This document shows, piece after piece, positions 50,706-59,883 of a stretch of 64,000 nucleotides of DNA. This DNA is from Reyranella sp. CPCC 100927. Lineage in GTDB: Bacteria; Pseudomonadota; Alphaproteobacteria; Reyranellales; Reyranellaceae. The notes under the pieces are model-generated. The model saw only the letters and a program-made list of their open reading frames with translations, ran no database searches and was not told where the DNA came from. Both the position numbers and the translations under genes were made by a program. Numbering within the stretch: the first letter of the stretch is position 1; each line of letters opens with the position of its first letter. The DNA is taken from NCBI RefSeq assembly GCF_007859315.1, contig NZ_VOHA01000001.1, forward strand, positions 186,001 to 250,000. The letters are read 5' to 3'.

Positions 50706-52151
50706 ATGACAATCAGGCCGCGACCGGCTCACAACGTCACCATCATCGGCGGCGGGTTCTCCGGTGCCCTCGCCGCGATCAAGCTGATCAATGCAGCGAC
50801 TCAGCCGTTGCTGGTGCGCATCATCGAACCGCGCACCGAGCTGGGGCGTGGCCTTGCCTACTCGACGCGGCAGTCGTCGCATCTGGTGAACGGCCCGGCC
50901 AAGCTGTTCGGGTTGCATCCCGATCAACCCGACCACTTCGCGCGCTGGCTCACCGACTACGGCACGACCTGGGGCTGGCGTGATCCGCAGGAAGCCGATT
51001 ACGCCAATGCCTTCGCGCCGCGCTGGGTGCTGGGCCTTTATGTTCAAGCCGAGCTTGCGGCGGCCGTGGCGCAGGCAGCACCCGGTGTGAGCCTGGAGCA
51101 TGTTGTGGGCGAGGCACGCGACGTCTGGCGCAACGGCGATGCGCTCAGCGTCGCGTTGAGCGATGGCCGTGTGCTGGTCGCTGATCATGTCGTGCTGGCG
51201 CTGGGCGTCTTCCAGGCACGTCCGCGGTTCGCCGACGATCCATCGCTGCTGCAGTCCGGTCGCTACATTGAGGACCCCTGGAACGTACAGGCCTACAAGG
51301 CCGTACCGCCCGAGGGCGACGTGGCGTTGATCGGCAGCGGTCTCACCATGCTGGATGCGGTGGTGACTCTCGAACGACGCGGCTTTCGCGGCTGCTACCA
51401 TGTGATCTCGCGCCGCGGGTTATTGGTGCAGCCGCGCCGCGAGGTCACGCCGTGGCGCGACTTCCTGGCCGAAGGCGGGTTGCCGCGTACCGTGGTCGTA
51501 CTGCTGCAACGCATCAGGCGCGAGCTGACGGCGGTGCGCCAGTCGGGTGCGGATTGGCAATCGCTGGTGGCGGCTATTCGCCCGCATGTCGGTGCCCTGT
51601 GGCAGGGCGCCGACGAGACGCAGCGGCATCGCTTCCTGCGTCACCTGCGGCCGTTCTGGGAAAACGCCATGCATCGCTCGCCTGGTCCCTCGGCCCTGCT
51701 GCTGGAAGAGGTACGCGAAGCAGGGCGTTTCATTCATCGCGCCGCGCGCGTGCGGGATTTGCAGTTCGAGCCCAACGGGCGGGTCGCCGTGACCCTGCAG
51801 CTGCGCGGCAGCGACGTACGCGTGGCGGTGACGGTCGATACCGTGATCAACTGCACAGGTGCCCACTATGAATGGGCGCAAGCCGGTGACCGGCCGCTGG
51901 TGACGAACCTTCTGCGCCGTGGTCTGGTGCGGCCGGGGCCGCTGGCCTTCGGCATCGATGCCGATCAACATGCGGCCGCCATCGAGCGCGACGGCGCGGT
52001 GTCCGACCAGCTCTCTGCCATCGGCCCACCGTTGCGCGGCACGCGCTGGGAATCGAGCACCAACGTCGAACTGCTGCAGCAGGCGATTGCGCTGGCTGAA
52101 CGGCTGGCGTCGGCGGTCCCCGTCCCCGCTGAGACGGTAGCCGCGGCATAG
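50706..52151 (+). CDS. FAD/NAD(P)-binding oxidoreductase-like protein (PF13454-type)
   Basis: The 481-residue protein has an N-terminal FAD-binding motif NVTIIGGGFSGALAAIKL and EPRTELGRGLAYSTRQSSHL, typical of the FAD-NAD(P)-binding family of HpnW/YdhS-like proteins. A second dinucleotide motif is DVALIGSGLTMLDAVVTL, and VDTVINCTGAHYEWA lies near the C-terminus. It is probably a flavoprotein of unknown reaction. The serine acetyltransferase gene follows within 41 bases, and a link to cysteine or sulfur metabolism is possible but unproved. Confidence 0.8.
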   Translation: MTIRPRPAHNVTIIGGGFSGALAAIKLINAATQPLLVRIIEPRTELGRGLAYSTRQSSHLVNGPAKLFGLHPDQPDHFARWLTDYGTTWGWRDPQEADYANAFAPRWVLGLYVQAELAAAVAQAAPGVSLEHVVGEARDVWRNGDALSVALSDGRVLVADHVVLALGVFQARPRFADDPSLLQSGRYIEDPWNVQAYKAVPPEGDVALIGSGLTMLDAVVTLERRGFRGCYHVISRRGLLVQPRREVTPWRDFLAEGGLPRTVVVLLQRIRRELTAVRQSGADWQSLVAAIRPHVGALWQGADETQRHRFLRHLRPFWENAMHRSPGPSALLLEEVREAGRFIHRAARVRDLQFEPNGRVAVTLQLRGSDVRVAVTVDTVINCTGAHYEWAQAGDRPLVTNLLRRGLVRPGPLAFGIDADQHAAAIERDGAVSDQLSAIGPPLRGTRWESSTNVELLQQAIALAERLASAVPVPAETVAAA

Positions 52152-52191
52152 TGCCTGATCGTCAGACGGATTGCTTCACGGAGCCTCTTCG

Positions 52192-53145
52192 GTGAGCGAA
52201 TACAGATCCCGGCCGTGGCCGGCATCAGGGGACGACGAGGCCAATTGGGACCTGGCTTCCATCGTCGCCGCGCTGCGCGTCTCGCGCGAGGTGATCAACA
52301 AGGTGCGCCATCGCGGCTATGTCCGCGAACTGCCGTCCCGCGCCGTGCTGGCGGACATCATCGGTGAGCTGTCGGCGGCACTGTTTCCGACGCACTACGG
52401 CCGGCCCGACCTGTCGGATGAGAGCATCGACTACTTCGTGGGCAACACGCTCAACAGCGCGCTCACGGCGCTCGCCGAACAGGTGCGGCGCGGGCTGCTG
52501 CTCGATGCGGAGCCGCACGAGGAGAGCATATTGGCGGTGCGTGCGGCGGCGATCACGCGCAGCTTCGCCGCGCGTCTGCCCGCGATCCGTGCTGCCCTGG
52601 TGAGCGATCTGATGGCAGCCTGGCACGGCGATCCGTCCGCCACCAGCACGACCGAGGTTCTGCTGTGCTATCCCGGCATGAACGCCATCATCCATCATCG
52701 GTTGGCGCATGCGCTGCATCGGCTGGGGGCGCCGGTGGTGGCCCGGTTGATCGCTGGTCTCGCCCATTCGGCAACCGGCATCGACATCCATCCCGGTGCC
52801 GAGATCAGCGGCAGCTTCTTCATCGACCACGGCACGGGCGTGGTGATCGGTGAAACCGCCATTCTCGGCGAGAACGTGCGGCTCTATCAGGCCGTTACCC
52901 TGGGCGCTCGCCGCTTTCCGGCCGACGCCAATGGCGTCTTGATCAAGGGCGGCGCCCGCCATCCCATCATCGAGGACAACGTGGTGATCTATGCCGGCGC
53001 CACGATCCTGGGCCGCATCACCGTCGGCCGCGATTCGGTTATCGGCGGCAACGTCTGGCTCACCCACAGCGTGCCGCCAGGCAGCGGCATCACCCAGGCC
53101 CAGCCGAGCCAAGACAGAGGCGATAACCTGGCCCCGTCGGTATGA
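52192..53145 (+). CDS. cysE: Serine O-acetyltransferase (EpsC/CysE type)
   Basis: The 317-residue protein has an extended N-terminal helical domain and the left-handed beta-helix with ATGIDIHPGAEISGSFFIDH, then GTGVVIGETAILGENVRLYQ, AVTLGARRFP and GATILGRITVGRDSVIGGNV. The paired Asp/His of CysE lie in HPGAEI and FIDHGTG. It makes O-acetylserine from serine and acetyl-CoA for cysteine synthesis. It is longer than E. coli CysE and matches the EpsC-type enzymes. GTG at 52192 with GGAG eight bases upstream is the likely start; a TTG at 52171 is possible. No cysteine synthase gene is adjacent. Confidence 0.9.
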   Translation: MSEYRSRPWPASGDDEANWDLASIVAALRVSREVINKVRHRGYVRELPSRAVLADIIGELSAALFPTHYGRPDLSDESIDYFVGNTLNSALTALAEQVRRGLLLDAEPHEESILAVRAAAITRSFAARLPAIRAALVSDLMAAWHGDPSATSTTEVLLCYPGMNAIIHHRLAHALHRLGAPVVARLIAGLAHSATGIDIHPGAEISGSFFIDHGTGVVIGETAILGENVRLYQAVTLGARRFPADANGVLIKGGARHPIIEDNVVIYAGATILGRITVGRDSVIGGNVWLTHSVPPGSGITQAQPSQDRGDNLAPSV

Positions 53146-53157
53146 CGTAACAGGCCG

Positions 53158-53454
53158 TCATCCGCCCTTGGCGGCGCCATCCATGAAGGTTGCCAGCTTC
53201 ACGTCCAGCTCGGTGACACCGCCGGCATCATGGGTCGCCAGCGTGACCTCGACACGGTTGTAGACGTTGAACCATTCGGGATGGTGGTCCATTTTTTCGG
53301 CGACGAATGCCGCGCGCGTCATGAAGGCGAAGGCGGCATTGAAATCGGCGAAACGAAACGACTTTGTAATGGCATCGCGGCCATCGACGTCACGCCAGCC
53401 GTCAAGACCGGCCAGCGCCTGCGCTCTTTGCGCGCCACTGAGCTTGGTTGGCAT
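53158..53454 (-). CDS. phhB: Pterin-4a-carbinolamine dehydratase
   Basis: The 98-residue protein has the dehydratase core: [39 protein letters not shown] with the catalytic histidines, and [17 protein letters not shown]. It regenerates tetrahydrobiopterin-type cofactors by dehydrating the carbinolamine; relatives also bind transcription factors. The ATG at 53454 has GAGGAGG upstream. No phenylalanine hydroxylase gene is nearby, so the partner enzyme is unknown. It diverges from the zincin gene. Confidence 0.92.
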   Translation of the reverse strand: MPTKLSGAQRAQALAGLDGWRDVDGRDAITKSFRFADFNAAFAFMTRAAFVAEKMDHHPEWFNVYNRVEVTLATHDAGGVTELDVKLATFMDGAAKGG

Positions 53455-53558
53455 GCGAAATCCTCCTCTTGACAGATATGCCGGTGGTCGTAGCACCATT
53501 GAACCACCATGGACCCACGTCCCTTGTGCACGTTGCACGCCGGGTCTAGGAGACGACC

Positions 53559-54005
53559 ATGGCTTCATATAGCGACGATACGCCACCACGACTTTTCACC
53601 TCCGCGCCCACGCTGGAGGAAATCGAACAGATCGCAGCCGAGGCCCTGGCGTCGATCCCGACGGAGTTCCGTCGCCACACGGCCAATGTCCGCATCCACA
53701 TCGAGGAATTCCCGACGGAAGAGATCGAGAAGGCCATGGAACTCGAGAGTCCCTTTGATCTTCTGGGACTCTATCAAGGTGTGTCCATGGCCGAGAAGAG
53801 CGCGGCCCACGTCGCCAACGACATCGACCGCGTGTTCCTCTATCGTCGGCCCATCCTCGACTACTGGATTGAATCGGGCGAGGACCTGACGCATCTGGTG
53901 CGTCACGTGCTGATTCATGAGATCGGCCACCATTTCGGCCTCAGCGACGAGGATATGGACGCCATCGAAGCGCAGGCCGAGGCACGCGCTACGGCGCAGG
54001 GCTGA
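53559..54005 (+). CDS. Small zincin-like metallopeptidase family protein
   Basis: The 148-residue protein has the zinc-binding motif [14 protein letters not shown] (HExxHxxGxxD) near its C-terminus and [14 protein letters not shown] in the middle, both characteristic of the DUF1025/minimal gluzincin family widespread in bacteria. Its substrates are unknown. An AGGAG-like site precedes the ATG. The last 17 bases overlap the 3' end of the convergent DNA glycosylase gene (53989-54005), so the two transcripts can pair. Confidence 0.85.
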   Translation: MASYSDDTPPRLFTSAPTLEEIEQIAAEALASIPTEFRRHTANVRIHIEEFPTEEIEKAMELESPFDLLGLYQGVSMAEKSAAHVANDIDRVFLYRRPILDYWIESGEDLTHLVRHVLIHEIGHHFGLSDEDMDAIEAQAEARATAQG

Positions 54006-54564
54006 TCCGCCGCGCCGCCACGAAGCGGCCGACTTCCTGCCACGGCGCGATGTTCCACCAGGACCGCGCCCGCCCCGACGGTGAGGGCAGAACGAAGTAC
54101 ACGATCTTGCGCAATGCTGCAGGGTCTAAGGCGGCCAACGAGGCATCGCCTTGGCGGCCGTACTCGATTGTCTTCGCGCCGAAGAACAAGGCGCCGGCAT
54201 TCTTGCTGGTGAATGCGACTGCAGCCGGCCGGTAACGCTCTAGCTTGGCGGCAAGGGTGGCGCGGTCCATGGCTTGCGGCGACAATTCGTGGTCGCTGCC
54301 GTATTCGGTCTTGTTGAGATCGGTCAGGCCGATCCCATGCTGCAGCACTTCGGGGTACCGCTTGGGCTCGAAGCGTTCCGGCAGGACGCCGACCAGATGC
54401 AAGGTCCGCCAGAAGCCGTTGCCGCGGTTGGCGTAGTAGGCCCGCTCGCGGTACGAGATCGGGCTGGGCGCCGTGCCGCAGAACACCAGATCCAGGCCCG
54501 GCGCCAGGACATCCGGCACCAGCGGCTGGACGCTGCCGCTACTCTGGCGTGATGCCGGCGGCAC
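53989..54564 (-). CDS. mug: G/U mismatch-specific DNA glycosylase (MUG family)
   Basis: The 191-residue protein has LDLVFCGTAPSPISYRERAY, then YYANRGNGFWRTLHLVG and GLTDLNKTEYGSD, with VLPSPSGRARSWW as the DNA-intercalating motif. This is the double-strand uracil-DNA glycosylase pattern. In E. coli Mug the first motif is GINPGLSS; here APSPIS keeps the PS element. It removes uracil or ethenocytosine opposite guanine. GTG at 54564 with GAGG six bases upstream is the start, 26 bases inside the end of the TctC gene. It is the last gene of a four-gene minus-strand run. Confidence 0.85.
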   Translation of the reverse strand: MPPASRQSSGSVQPLVPDVLAPGLDLVFCGTAPSPISYRERAYYANRGNGFWRTLHLVGVLPERFEPKRYPEVLQHGIGLTDLNKTEYGSDHELSPQAMDRATLAAKLERYRPAAVAFTSKNAGALFFGAKTIEYGRQGDASLAALDPAALRKIVYFVLPSPSGRARSWWNIAPWQEVGRFVAARRISPAP

Positions 54565-55519
54565 GGATCACCTCACCCCAGCGTTGGTGCTCGGCCCTGA
54601 CATGAGGCGCGAGCTGCGTCTCTGTCATGTCCATCGGCTCGACGCCCATCTCCGCGAAACGCGCCCGCAGGTCGGGCGCCGCAATGCTGGCCATGGCATC
54701 GGCGCGCAATCGCTCGATGGCGTCGCGCGGCGTGCCGGTGCGCACGAACAGCATGTTCCAGGCGCTCACCACCACATCGGGGAACCCTTGTTCGGCGAAG
54801 GTCGGCACGTCGGGCAGCGTCGGTGCCCGGGTCGCGCCGGTCATGGCGATCGCCTTGAGCTTGCCGGCCTGCACCAGCGCGCGCAGGCTGTCGAAGTTCG
54901 AGACAACCAGCGGAATGTGTCCTGCCACGGCATCGCTTGCCGCCGGTGTGGCGCCCTTGTAGGTGGCCAGCGTCAGGTCGATGCCTGTGCGCAGCTTGAA
55001 CAGCGCCATCGACAGGTTGGCCGACGTGCTGGCGCCGGAAGAGCCGCAGTTGATCTTGCCGGGCTCGGCCTTGGCGGCGGCGACCAGTTTGGGGATCGTG
55101 TCGTGCGGGAAGGCTGGATTTGCGCACAGTAGGTTGGGCTGTGAACCGACGGCGGCTACCGCAATGAAATCGGCGAACGGATCGTAGGGCAGCTTCTGCA
55201 GATGCGGATTGATGGTGTGGGTTGCCGTATTGCCCATCAGCACGGTGTAGCCGTCGGCCGGTGCCCGCGCCACGATCTCGGCGGCCAACACGCCGCTGGC
55301 CCCGGGACGGTTGTCGGCCACGATCTGTTGGCCCAGCCGCGCCGACAGCTTGGCCGAGACCAGGCGCGCGACATTGTCCTGTGCACTGCCGGCGGGAACC
55401 GGGATCACCAGACGCACCGGCCGTGCCGGCCAGCCCTCGGCACGGCTCGGACCGGTTGTTATGGCGGGCACAAAGGCCGCACTGGTGGCAGTGACAAAGG
55501 CGCGGCGCGACAGGCGCAT
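54539..55519 (-). CDS. TctC/Bug-family substrate-binding protein, tandem copy A
   Basis: The 326-residue exported protein has a signal region MRLSRRAFVTATSAAFVPAI, the mature start WPARPVRLVIPVPAGSAQDN, and PGASGVLAAEIVARAPADGY, NCGSSGASTSANLSMALF and PDVPTFAEQGFPDV of the Bug family. It is a clear paralogue of the next gene upstream (55559-56542); the two differ mainly in the signal peptide and scattered residues. No TctA/TctB permease is present. Together with the acyl-CoA dehydrogenase they may serve uptake and use of an organic acid. Confidence 0.9.
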   Translation of the reverse strand: MRLSRRAFVTATSAAFVPAITTGPSRAEGWPARPVRLVIPVPAGSAQDNVARLVSAKLSARLGQQIVADNRPGASGVLAAEIVARAPADGYTVLMGNTATHTINPHLQKLPYDPFADFIAVAAVGSQPNLLCANPAFPHDTIPKLVAAAKAEPGKINCGSSGASTSANLSMALFKLRTGIDLTLATYKGATPAASDAVAGHIPLVVSNFDSLRALVQAGKLKAIAMTGATRAPTLPDVPTFAEQGFPDVVVSAWNMLFVRTGTPRDAIERLRADAMASIAAPDLRARFAEMGVEPMDMTETQLAPHVRAEHQRWGEVIRAAGITPE

Positions 55520-55558
55520 GAGCTTCTCCGGACTCCCGACGATGGCGGACGGCGACCT

Positions 55559-56542
55559 TCAGTCCGGCTTGAGGCCGGCGGCGCGGATCACCTCGCCCCA
55601 GCGTTCATACTCAGCACGCACGTAGGGCACCAGTTGCGCCTCCGTCATGTCCATGGGCTCGACGCCCATCTCCGCGAAGCGTGCCCGCAGATCGGCGGCG
55701 GCGACGCTGGCCACCGTCTCCGCCCGCAGCCGCTCGACAGCCTCGCGCGGCGTGCCGGTGGGCACGAACAGCATCGTCCATGCCGTCACCACCACGTCGG
55801 GAAAGCCCTGCTCGGCGAATGTCGGTACATCGGGCAGGGCTGGCGAACGCGCCGCGCCGGTCGTGGCAATTGCCTTGAGCTTGCCGACCTGCACCAGGGC
55901 GCGCAGGCTGTCGAAGTTCGAGGCGACCAGCGGTATGTGCCCGGCCACGGCGTCGTTTGCTGCCGGCGCGGCGCCTTTGTAGGCGGCCAGCGTCAGGTCG
56001 ATACCGGCACGCAGTTTGAACAACGCCATCGACAGGCTGGGCGACGTGCTGGTGCCGGACGAACCGTAGTTGATCTTGCCGGGCGCCGCTTTGGCGGCGG
56101 CCACCAGCTTGGCGACGGTATCGTGCGGGAAGGCCGGATGGGCGCACAGCAGGTTGGGCTGTGAGCCGGTGGCTGCCACGGCGATGAAATCGCCGAACGG
56201 ATCATAGGGCAGCTTTTGCAGATGCGGGTTGATCGTGTGCGAGGCGATGTTGCCCAGCAGCACCGTGTAGCCGTCGGCTGGCGCTTTCGCCACGATGTCG
56301 GCGGCCAGGATGCCGCTGGCGCCGGGCCGGTTGTCGGGCACGACCTGCTGCCCCAATCGCTCCGACAGCTTGGCGGCCACCACCCGTCCCACGTTGTCCT
56401 GCGCGCCGCCGGCGGGGAAGGGGATCACCAGGCGCAACGGTCGCGACGGCCAGGCCTGGGCGTGGCTCATGCGGATCGTCGCGGCGGATGCCGCCAGCAC
56501 GGTACTGGCAGCGGCAACAAAGGCACGGCGCGACAGGCGCAT
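55559..56542 (-). CDS. TctC/Bug-family substrate-binding protein, tandem copy B
   Basis: The 327-residue protein begins MRLSRRAFVAAASTVLAASA with a twin-arginine-like signal, then WPSRPLRLVIPFPAGGAQDN and PGASGILAADIVAKAPADGY. YDPFGDFIAVAATGSQPNLL and NYGSSGTSTSPSLSMALFKL match copy A almost word for word, so the pair arose by tandem duplication. Changes such as NYGSS here versus NCGSS in copy A lie in the ligand-binding cleft, so ligands may differ. The ATG at 56542 has GGAG upstream and lies 23 bases after the acyl-CoA dehydrogenase stop. Confidence 0.9.
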   Translation of the reverse strand: MRLSRRAFVAAASTVLAASAATIRMSHAQAWPSRPLRLVIPFPAGGAQDNVGRVVAAKLSERLGQQVVPDNRPGASGILAADIVAKAPADGYTVLLGNIASHTINPHLQKLPYDPFGDFIAVAATGSQPNLLCAHPAFPHDTVAKLVAAAKAAPGKINYGSSGTSTSPSLSMALFKLRAGIDLTLAAYKGAAPAANDAVAGHIPLVASNFDSLRALVQVGKLKAIATTGAARSPALPDVPTFAEQGFPDVVVTAWTMLFVPTGTPREAVERLRAETVASVAAADLRARFAEMGVEPMDMTEAQLVPYVRAEYERWGEVIRAAGLKPD

Positions 56543-56565
56543 CTCGCTCTCCGGTGGGTTCGGCC

Positions 56566-58368
56566 TCAAGCCGACACCAGCGCCGCCGCCTTTTCAAGAG
56601 GAACTGCGGCATCCGATAGCAGCAATGACGTCGCCTCATCCTCCCAGGAGTCGTCGTGCCATGCGAACGGGTCGTGCGGCGTGAGCCGATGCGCCAGGAC
56701 CATCCGGGCCAGGAGCAGCCGGCGCGCATCACCACCTGCCATGCCGAGTGCGGCACCTTCCGCCGCCAGCAACGCGGCGGTGGCGGCATGATAGAGCGTG
56801 CCGGCTGCCATGCGGCAGCGCTTCTCCTGTTTCGGATCGGCAGCGACTTTTTCCGCGAAGTCCGCGGCGCGGCCCATCGTGGCGCTCAGCAGGCCACGGA
56901 ACTGACCGGGCAGGGATGGCGAGCGGCCCAGCCGGTCGTCGATCGCCGCCTGCAGCGCGCGGTGGCCGCTGCTCTTGCCCACCGCGCGGGTAACCACATC
57001 AAGCGCGTTGATGTTGCTGGTGCCTTCCCACAACGTGCCGATCTGCGCATCGCGCACCAGCCTCGCGTTGGCCCATTCCTCGATGTAGCCGGTGCCGCCG
57101 CGCACCTCCAGTGCGTGGCTCGCCACGGGAATGTTGTCGCGGCAGGCGCGGAACTTGAAGACGGGCGTCAGGATGCGCAGCAGCTCTGCGGCACCGCGGT
57201 CGCCGGCATGGGCGCGGCCCATGACATCGGCCGACCACAGCGCCATCGACAGCGCCTGCTCGGTCGGCACCATGATCTTCATCAGCTGGCGCCGCATCAG
57301 CGGGAAGGCGTCGATGGTGTGGCCGAAGGCGCGGCGGTGGCGCGCCACCACCAGCGCCTCGTTCAGGCAGCGGCGCATCATGGCGGCGGCCCGCACACCG
57401 TGCGACAGGCGCGACAGGTTCACCTGGTTCATCATCTGCTTGAAGCCGTTCTGCGCGTCGCCCACCAGGTAGGCCGTGGCGCCGTCCAGTCGCACCTCGC
57501 CCGACGCCATCGAGCGCGTGCCGAGCTTGTCCTTCAGCCGCACGACGCGATAGGCATTGCGCGACCCGTCCTCCAGGCGCCGCGGCAGGGCGAACAGCGC
57601 CAGCCCCTTGGTGCCCGCTGCCGCGCCGCGCGGACGCGCCAGCATCACCGTCACGTCGGCATCGGCATGGCTGCAGAACCATTTGTCGCCGAAGATCCGC
57701 CAGCGGTCGATGCCGTCCGGGCCCATGCCGATCCGCTCGGCCTCGGTCTCGATGGCGCCGACATCCGAACCGCCGGCCTTTTCAGTCATGAACTGCGCGC
57801 CCTTGAGCACGCTGGCCATGTCGGTCGACAGCAGGCGGTCCAGCAGCAGCCGCTTCAGCGCGTCGGAGCCATACTTCTTGATGGTGAGGTTGGATGTGTC
57901 CGACATGCTGATCGGACACATCAGGCCGAATTCTGCCTGCACGAACAGATAGGTGAAACCATACTTCACCACGGGCGGCGCCGCGTCGGGCATGCCCAGC
58001 ACGCCGGCGCGGTGGCTCATCGCGTGCATGCCGAAGTCGCCGAAGGCGATCCGCTCCATCGCGCGATAGGCCGGGTGGTACTCGATCCATTCCTCGTCGC
58101 GGCCGAAGCGGTCGCGCGGGTGCAGCACCGGGCCGTGCTTGTCGGCCTCGTCGGCCAGTTCGTCGAGCTGATTGCCGGCCAGCGCGCTCATGCGATCGAA
58201 ATGCGGGTCCATTCGCGCCCGCCAGTCGGGATCGAGATAGAGGCCCAGCAGGTCACGGAACCCGCGATCGGCGCGATAGAAGTTCATGCCCCGGCAGTCG
58301 GGTGCGATGTGATGCGCGCCGAAGGGCCTCGGCGTCTCGAGCCGCGGGCGGGTGGTATCGTCGGGCAT
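56566..58368 (-). CDS. Long-form acyl-CoA dehydrogenase family protein (AidB-like)
   Basis: The 600-residue flavoprotein is longer than classical acyl-CoA dehydrogenases (about 380), as are AidB-type members. It has FVQAEFGLMCPISMSDTS, GAQFMTEKAGGSDVGAIETE for FAD contact, GDKWFCSHADADV, and HALEVRGGTGYIEEWANARL with IGTLWEGTSNINALDVV near the end, which matches AidB. The reaction may be an acyl-CoA dehydrogenation or a detoxifying oxidation. It heads a minus-strand run with two TctC genes and a DNA glycosylase. ATG at 58368 has GGAG six bases upstream; ATGs at 58374 and 58389 are also in frame. Confidence 0.86.
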   Translation of the reverse strand: MPDDTTRPRLETPRPFGAHHIAPDCRGMNFYRADRGFRDLLGLYLDPDWRARMDPHFDRMSALAGNQLDELADEADKHGPVLHPRDRFGRDEEWIEYHPAYRAMERIAFGDFGMHAMSHRAGVLGMPDAAPPVVKYGFTYLFVQAEFGLMCPISMSDTSNLTIKKYGSDALKRLLLDRLLSTDMASVLKGAQFMTEKAGGSDVGAIETEAERIGMGPDGIDRWRIFGDKWFCSHADADVTVMLARPRGAAAGTKGLALFALPRRLEDGSRNAYRVVRLKDKLGTRSMASGEVRLDGATAYLVGDAQNGFKQMMNQVNLSRLSHGVRAAAMMRRCLNEALVVARHRRAFGHTIDAFPLMRRQLMKIMVPTEQALSMALWSADVMGRAHAGDRGAAELLRILTPVFKFRACRDNIPVASHALEVRGGTGYIEEWANARLVRDAQIGTLWEGTSNINALDVVTRAVGKSSGHRALQAAIDDRLGRSPSLPGQFRGLLSATMGRAADFAEKVAADPKQEKRCRMAAGTLYHAATAALLAAEGAALGMAGGDARRLLLARMVLAHRLTPHDPFAWHDDSWEDEATSLLLSDAAVPLEKAAALVSA

Positions 58369-58516
58369 GGGCATCTCCGTGGGCGGCATGGCCGTGCATT
58401 AGCCCGCGCCGCCCGGCGGTTCAACACGTGACGCCAGCCATGCGTCGGCGCCGGCGTTGCCGACCGATGCGATCATGCCATGCTTCTGGTCTGCCAACGT
58501 CCGGAAAGGCCGTCGA

Positions 58517-59773
58517 ATGACCTCGCCCCCGCGTGACACACCGGCGCCCGAACCATGCGGGGGGCTGTCGCGGACGCGGCTGGTCTGCTTCTTCTGCGGC
58601 GTAGAGAGGCCCACCGATCTTCATCCTGTCTGTCGCGCCTGCGGCGGCACGATGATCGCCCGGACGCTGTGGCCGGGCTGCCTGCCTGCGGGCAGATGCT
58701 TCTGGGATTTCGCCGATCTCCTGCCGGTGGCGAACCATCGCGTCAGCCTCGGCGAAGGCGGGACGCCGTTGCTCAAACTCCGGCGCTTGTTTCCGGACGA
58801 TGCCGTGTATGCCAAGGCGGAATGGACCAATGCCACTGGTTCGTTCAAGGATCGCGGGTCGGCCGTGGCGGTCTCGGCCGCCCTGTCGCTCGGTGCCGAG
58901 GGCGTCATCTGCGCGTCGACAGGCAACAATGCCGCGTCGGTCAGCGCCTTTGCCGCGCGCGCCGGTCTACCCTGCATCGTCGCGCTGCCGAAGGGCACGC
59001 CGGCCAACAAGATCACCCAGGCCAAGGCGCACGGCGCCATCGTGCTGGAGGTGCCTGGCGACTTCAGCGATGCCTACCGCGAGGCGGCGCGGATCCAGGG
59101 TGCGGTCGCTGGCTGGGCCAATCTCACATCGACGTATCTCAACCCCTACATGACCGCAGCCCACGCGACGATTTTCTACGAACTTCACGCCGAACTCGGC
59201 GAGGTGGGCACCGTGATCGTGCCGATCGGGGCGGGCCCGATGCTCGACGGCATCATGCAGGGTGCCCGGACTCTGCATGAACAGGGGTATCTGAAGCGAT
59301 TGCCGCTGCCGATCGGGGTGCAGGGCGTGGGCTGCGCGCCCATCGCGGATGCCTTCGCGCGCGGGGAAGATGTCGTTACGGCGTGGCCGGCACCGGTGCA
59401 GGGCATGGCGGGTTCGATCAACGATCCGTTGCGCGGCTATCCCGACGATGGAACGCGAACCTTGAGGATTCTACGGTCGGCCAACGGGCGAGCCGTCGCC
59501 GTCAGCGATTCGCAGATCCGTCGCGCGATGCGCGATCTGGGTCGCCATGAGGGGATCGCGGCCGAGCCTGCTGCCGCGACGCCGTTGGCGGCATGGCGCG
59601 ATCTGGCCGCCGCCGATCTGCCACGGCCGATCGTGCTGGTCATATCGGGTCATGCGCTCAAGGATCCGACAGCGCAGCCCACTGCTGCGGCGCAGAGCCT
59701 GGATATCGACGCCGGTGCGACACCTGCCGCCGTTGTTGCCGCCGCGATGCGCCAGTTCGCACTGAAATCTTGA
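58517..59773 (+). CDS. Threonine synthase-like PLP-dependent enzyme with N-terminal zinc ribbon
   Basis: The 418-residue protein starts with a zinc-ribbon-like pair (CFFCG and CRACGG), then the fold-type II PLP core: EGGTPLLKLRRLFP, the PLP lysine in NATGSFKDRGSAVAVSAA, CASTGNNAASVSAFAARAGL, and a glycine-rich phosphate loop VIVPIGAGPMLDGIM. It most resembles threonine synthase, which makes threonine from O-phosphohomoserine. Other family members (threonine dehydratase, cysteate synthase) cannot be excluded. It is a lone gene upstream of polA. Confidence 0.82.
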   Translation: MTSPPRDTPAPEPCGGLSRTRLVCFFCGVERPTDLHPVCRACGGTMIARTLWPGCLPAGRCFWDFADLLPVANHRVSLGEGGTPLLKLRRLFPDDAVYAKAEWTNATGSFKDRGSAVAVSAALSLGAEGVICASTGNNAASVSAFAARAGLPCIVALPKGTPANKITQAKAHGAIVLEVPGDFSDAYREAARIQGAVAGWANLTSTYLNPYMTAAHATIFYELHAELGEVGTVIVPIGAGPMLDGIMQGARTLHEQGYLKRLPLPIGVQGVGCAPIADAFARGEDVVTAWPAPVQGMAGSINDPLRGYPDDGTRTLRILRSANGRAVAVSDSQIRRAMRDLGRHEGIAAEPAAATPLAAWRDLAAADLPRPIVLVISGHALKDPTAQPTAAAQSLDIDAGATPAAVVAAAMRQFALKS

Positions 59774-59883
59774 TTTAAAAGGATGATTCTCGGGTTTCCG
59801 AAGGCGGTCGTGACACTGCCGTTCATCCCCAGCGCGGGTTGATCCCCGCTGACGCCCGCGCCGGGGCATGCTACCCACCTGAC

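Noticed and set aside
56656-58431. 591-codon plus-strand frame opposite the acyl-CoA dehydrogenase
   Set aside because: Shadow of a well-supported gene.
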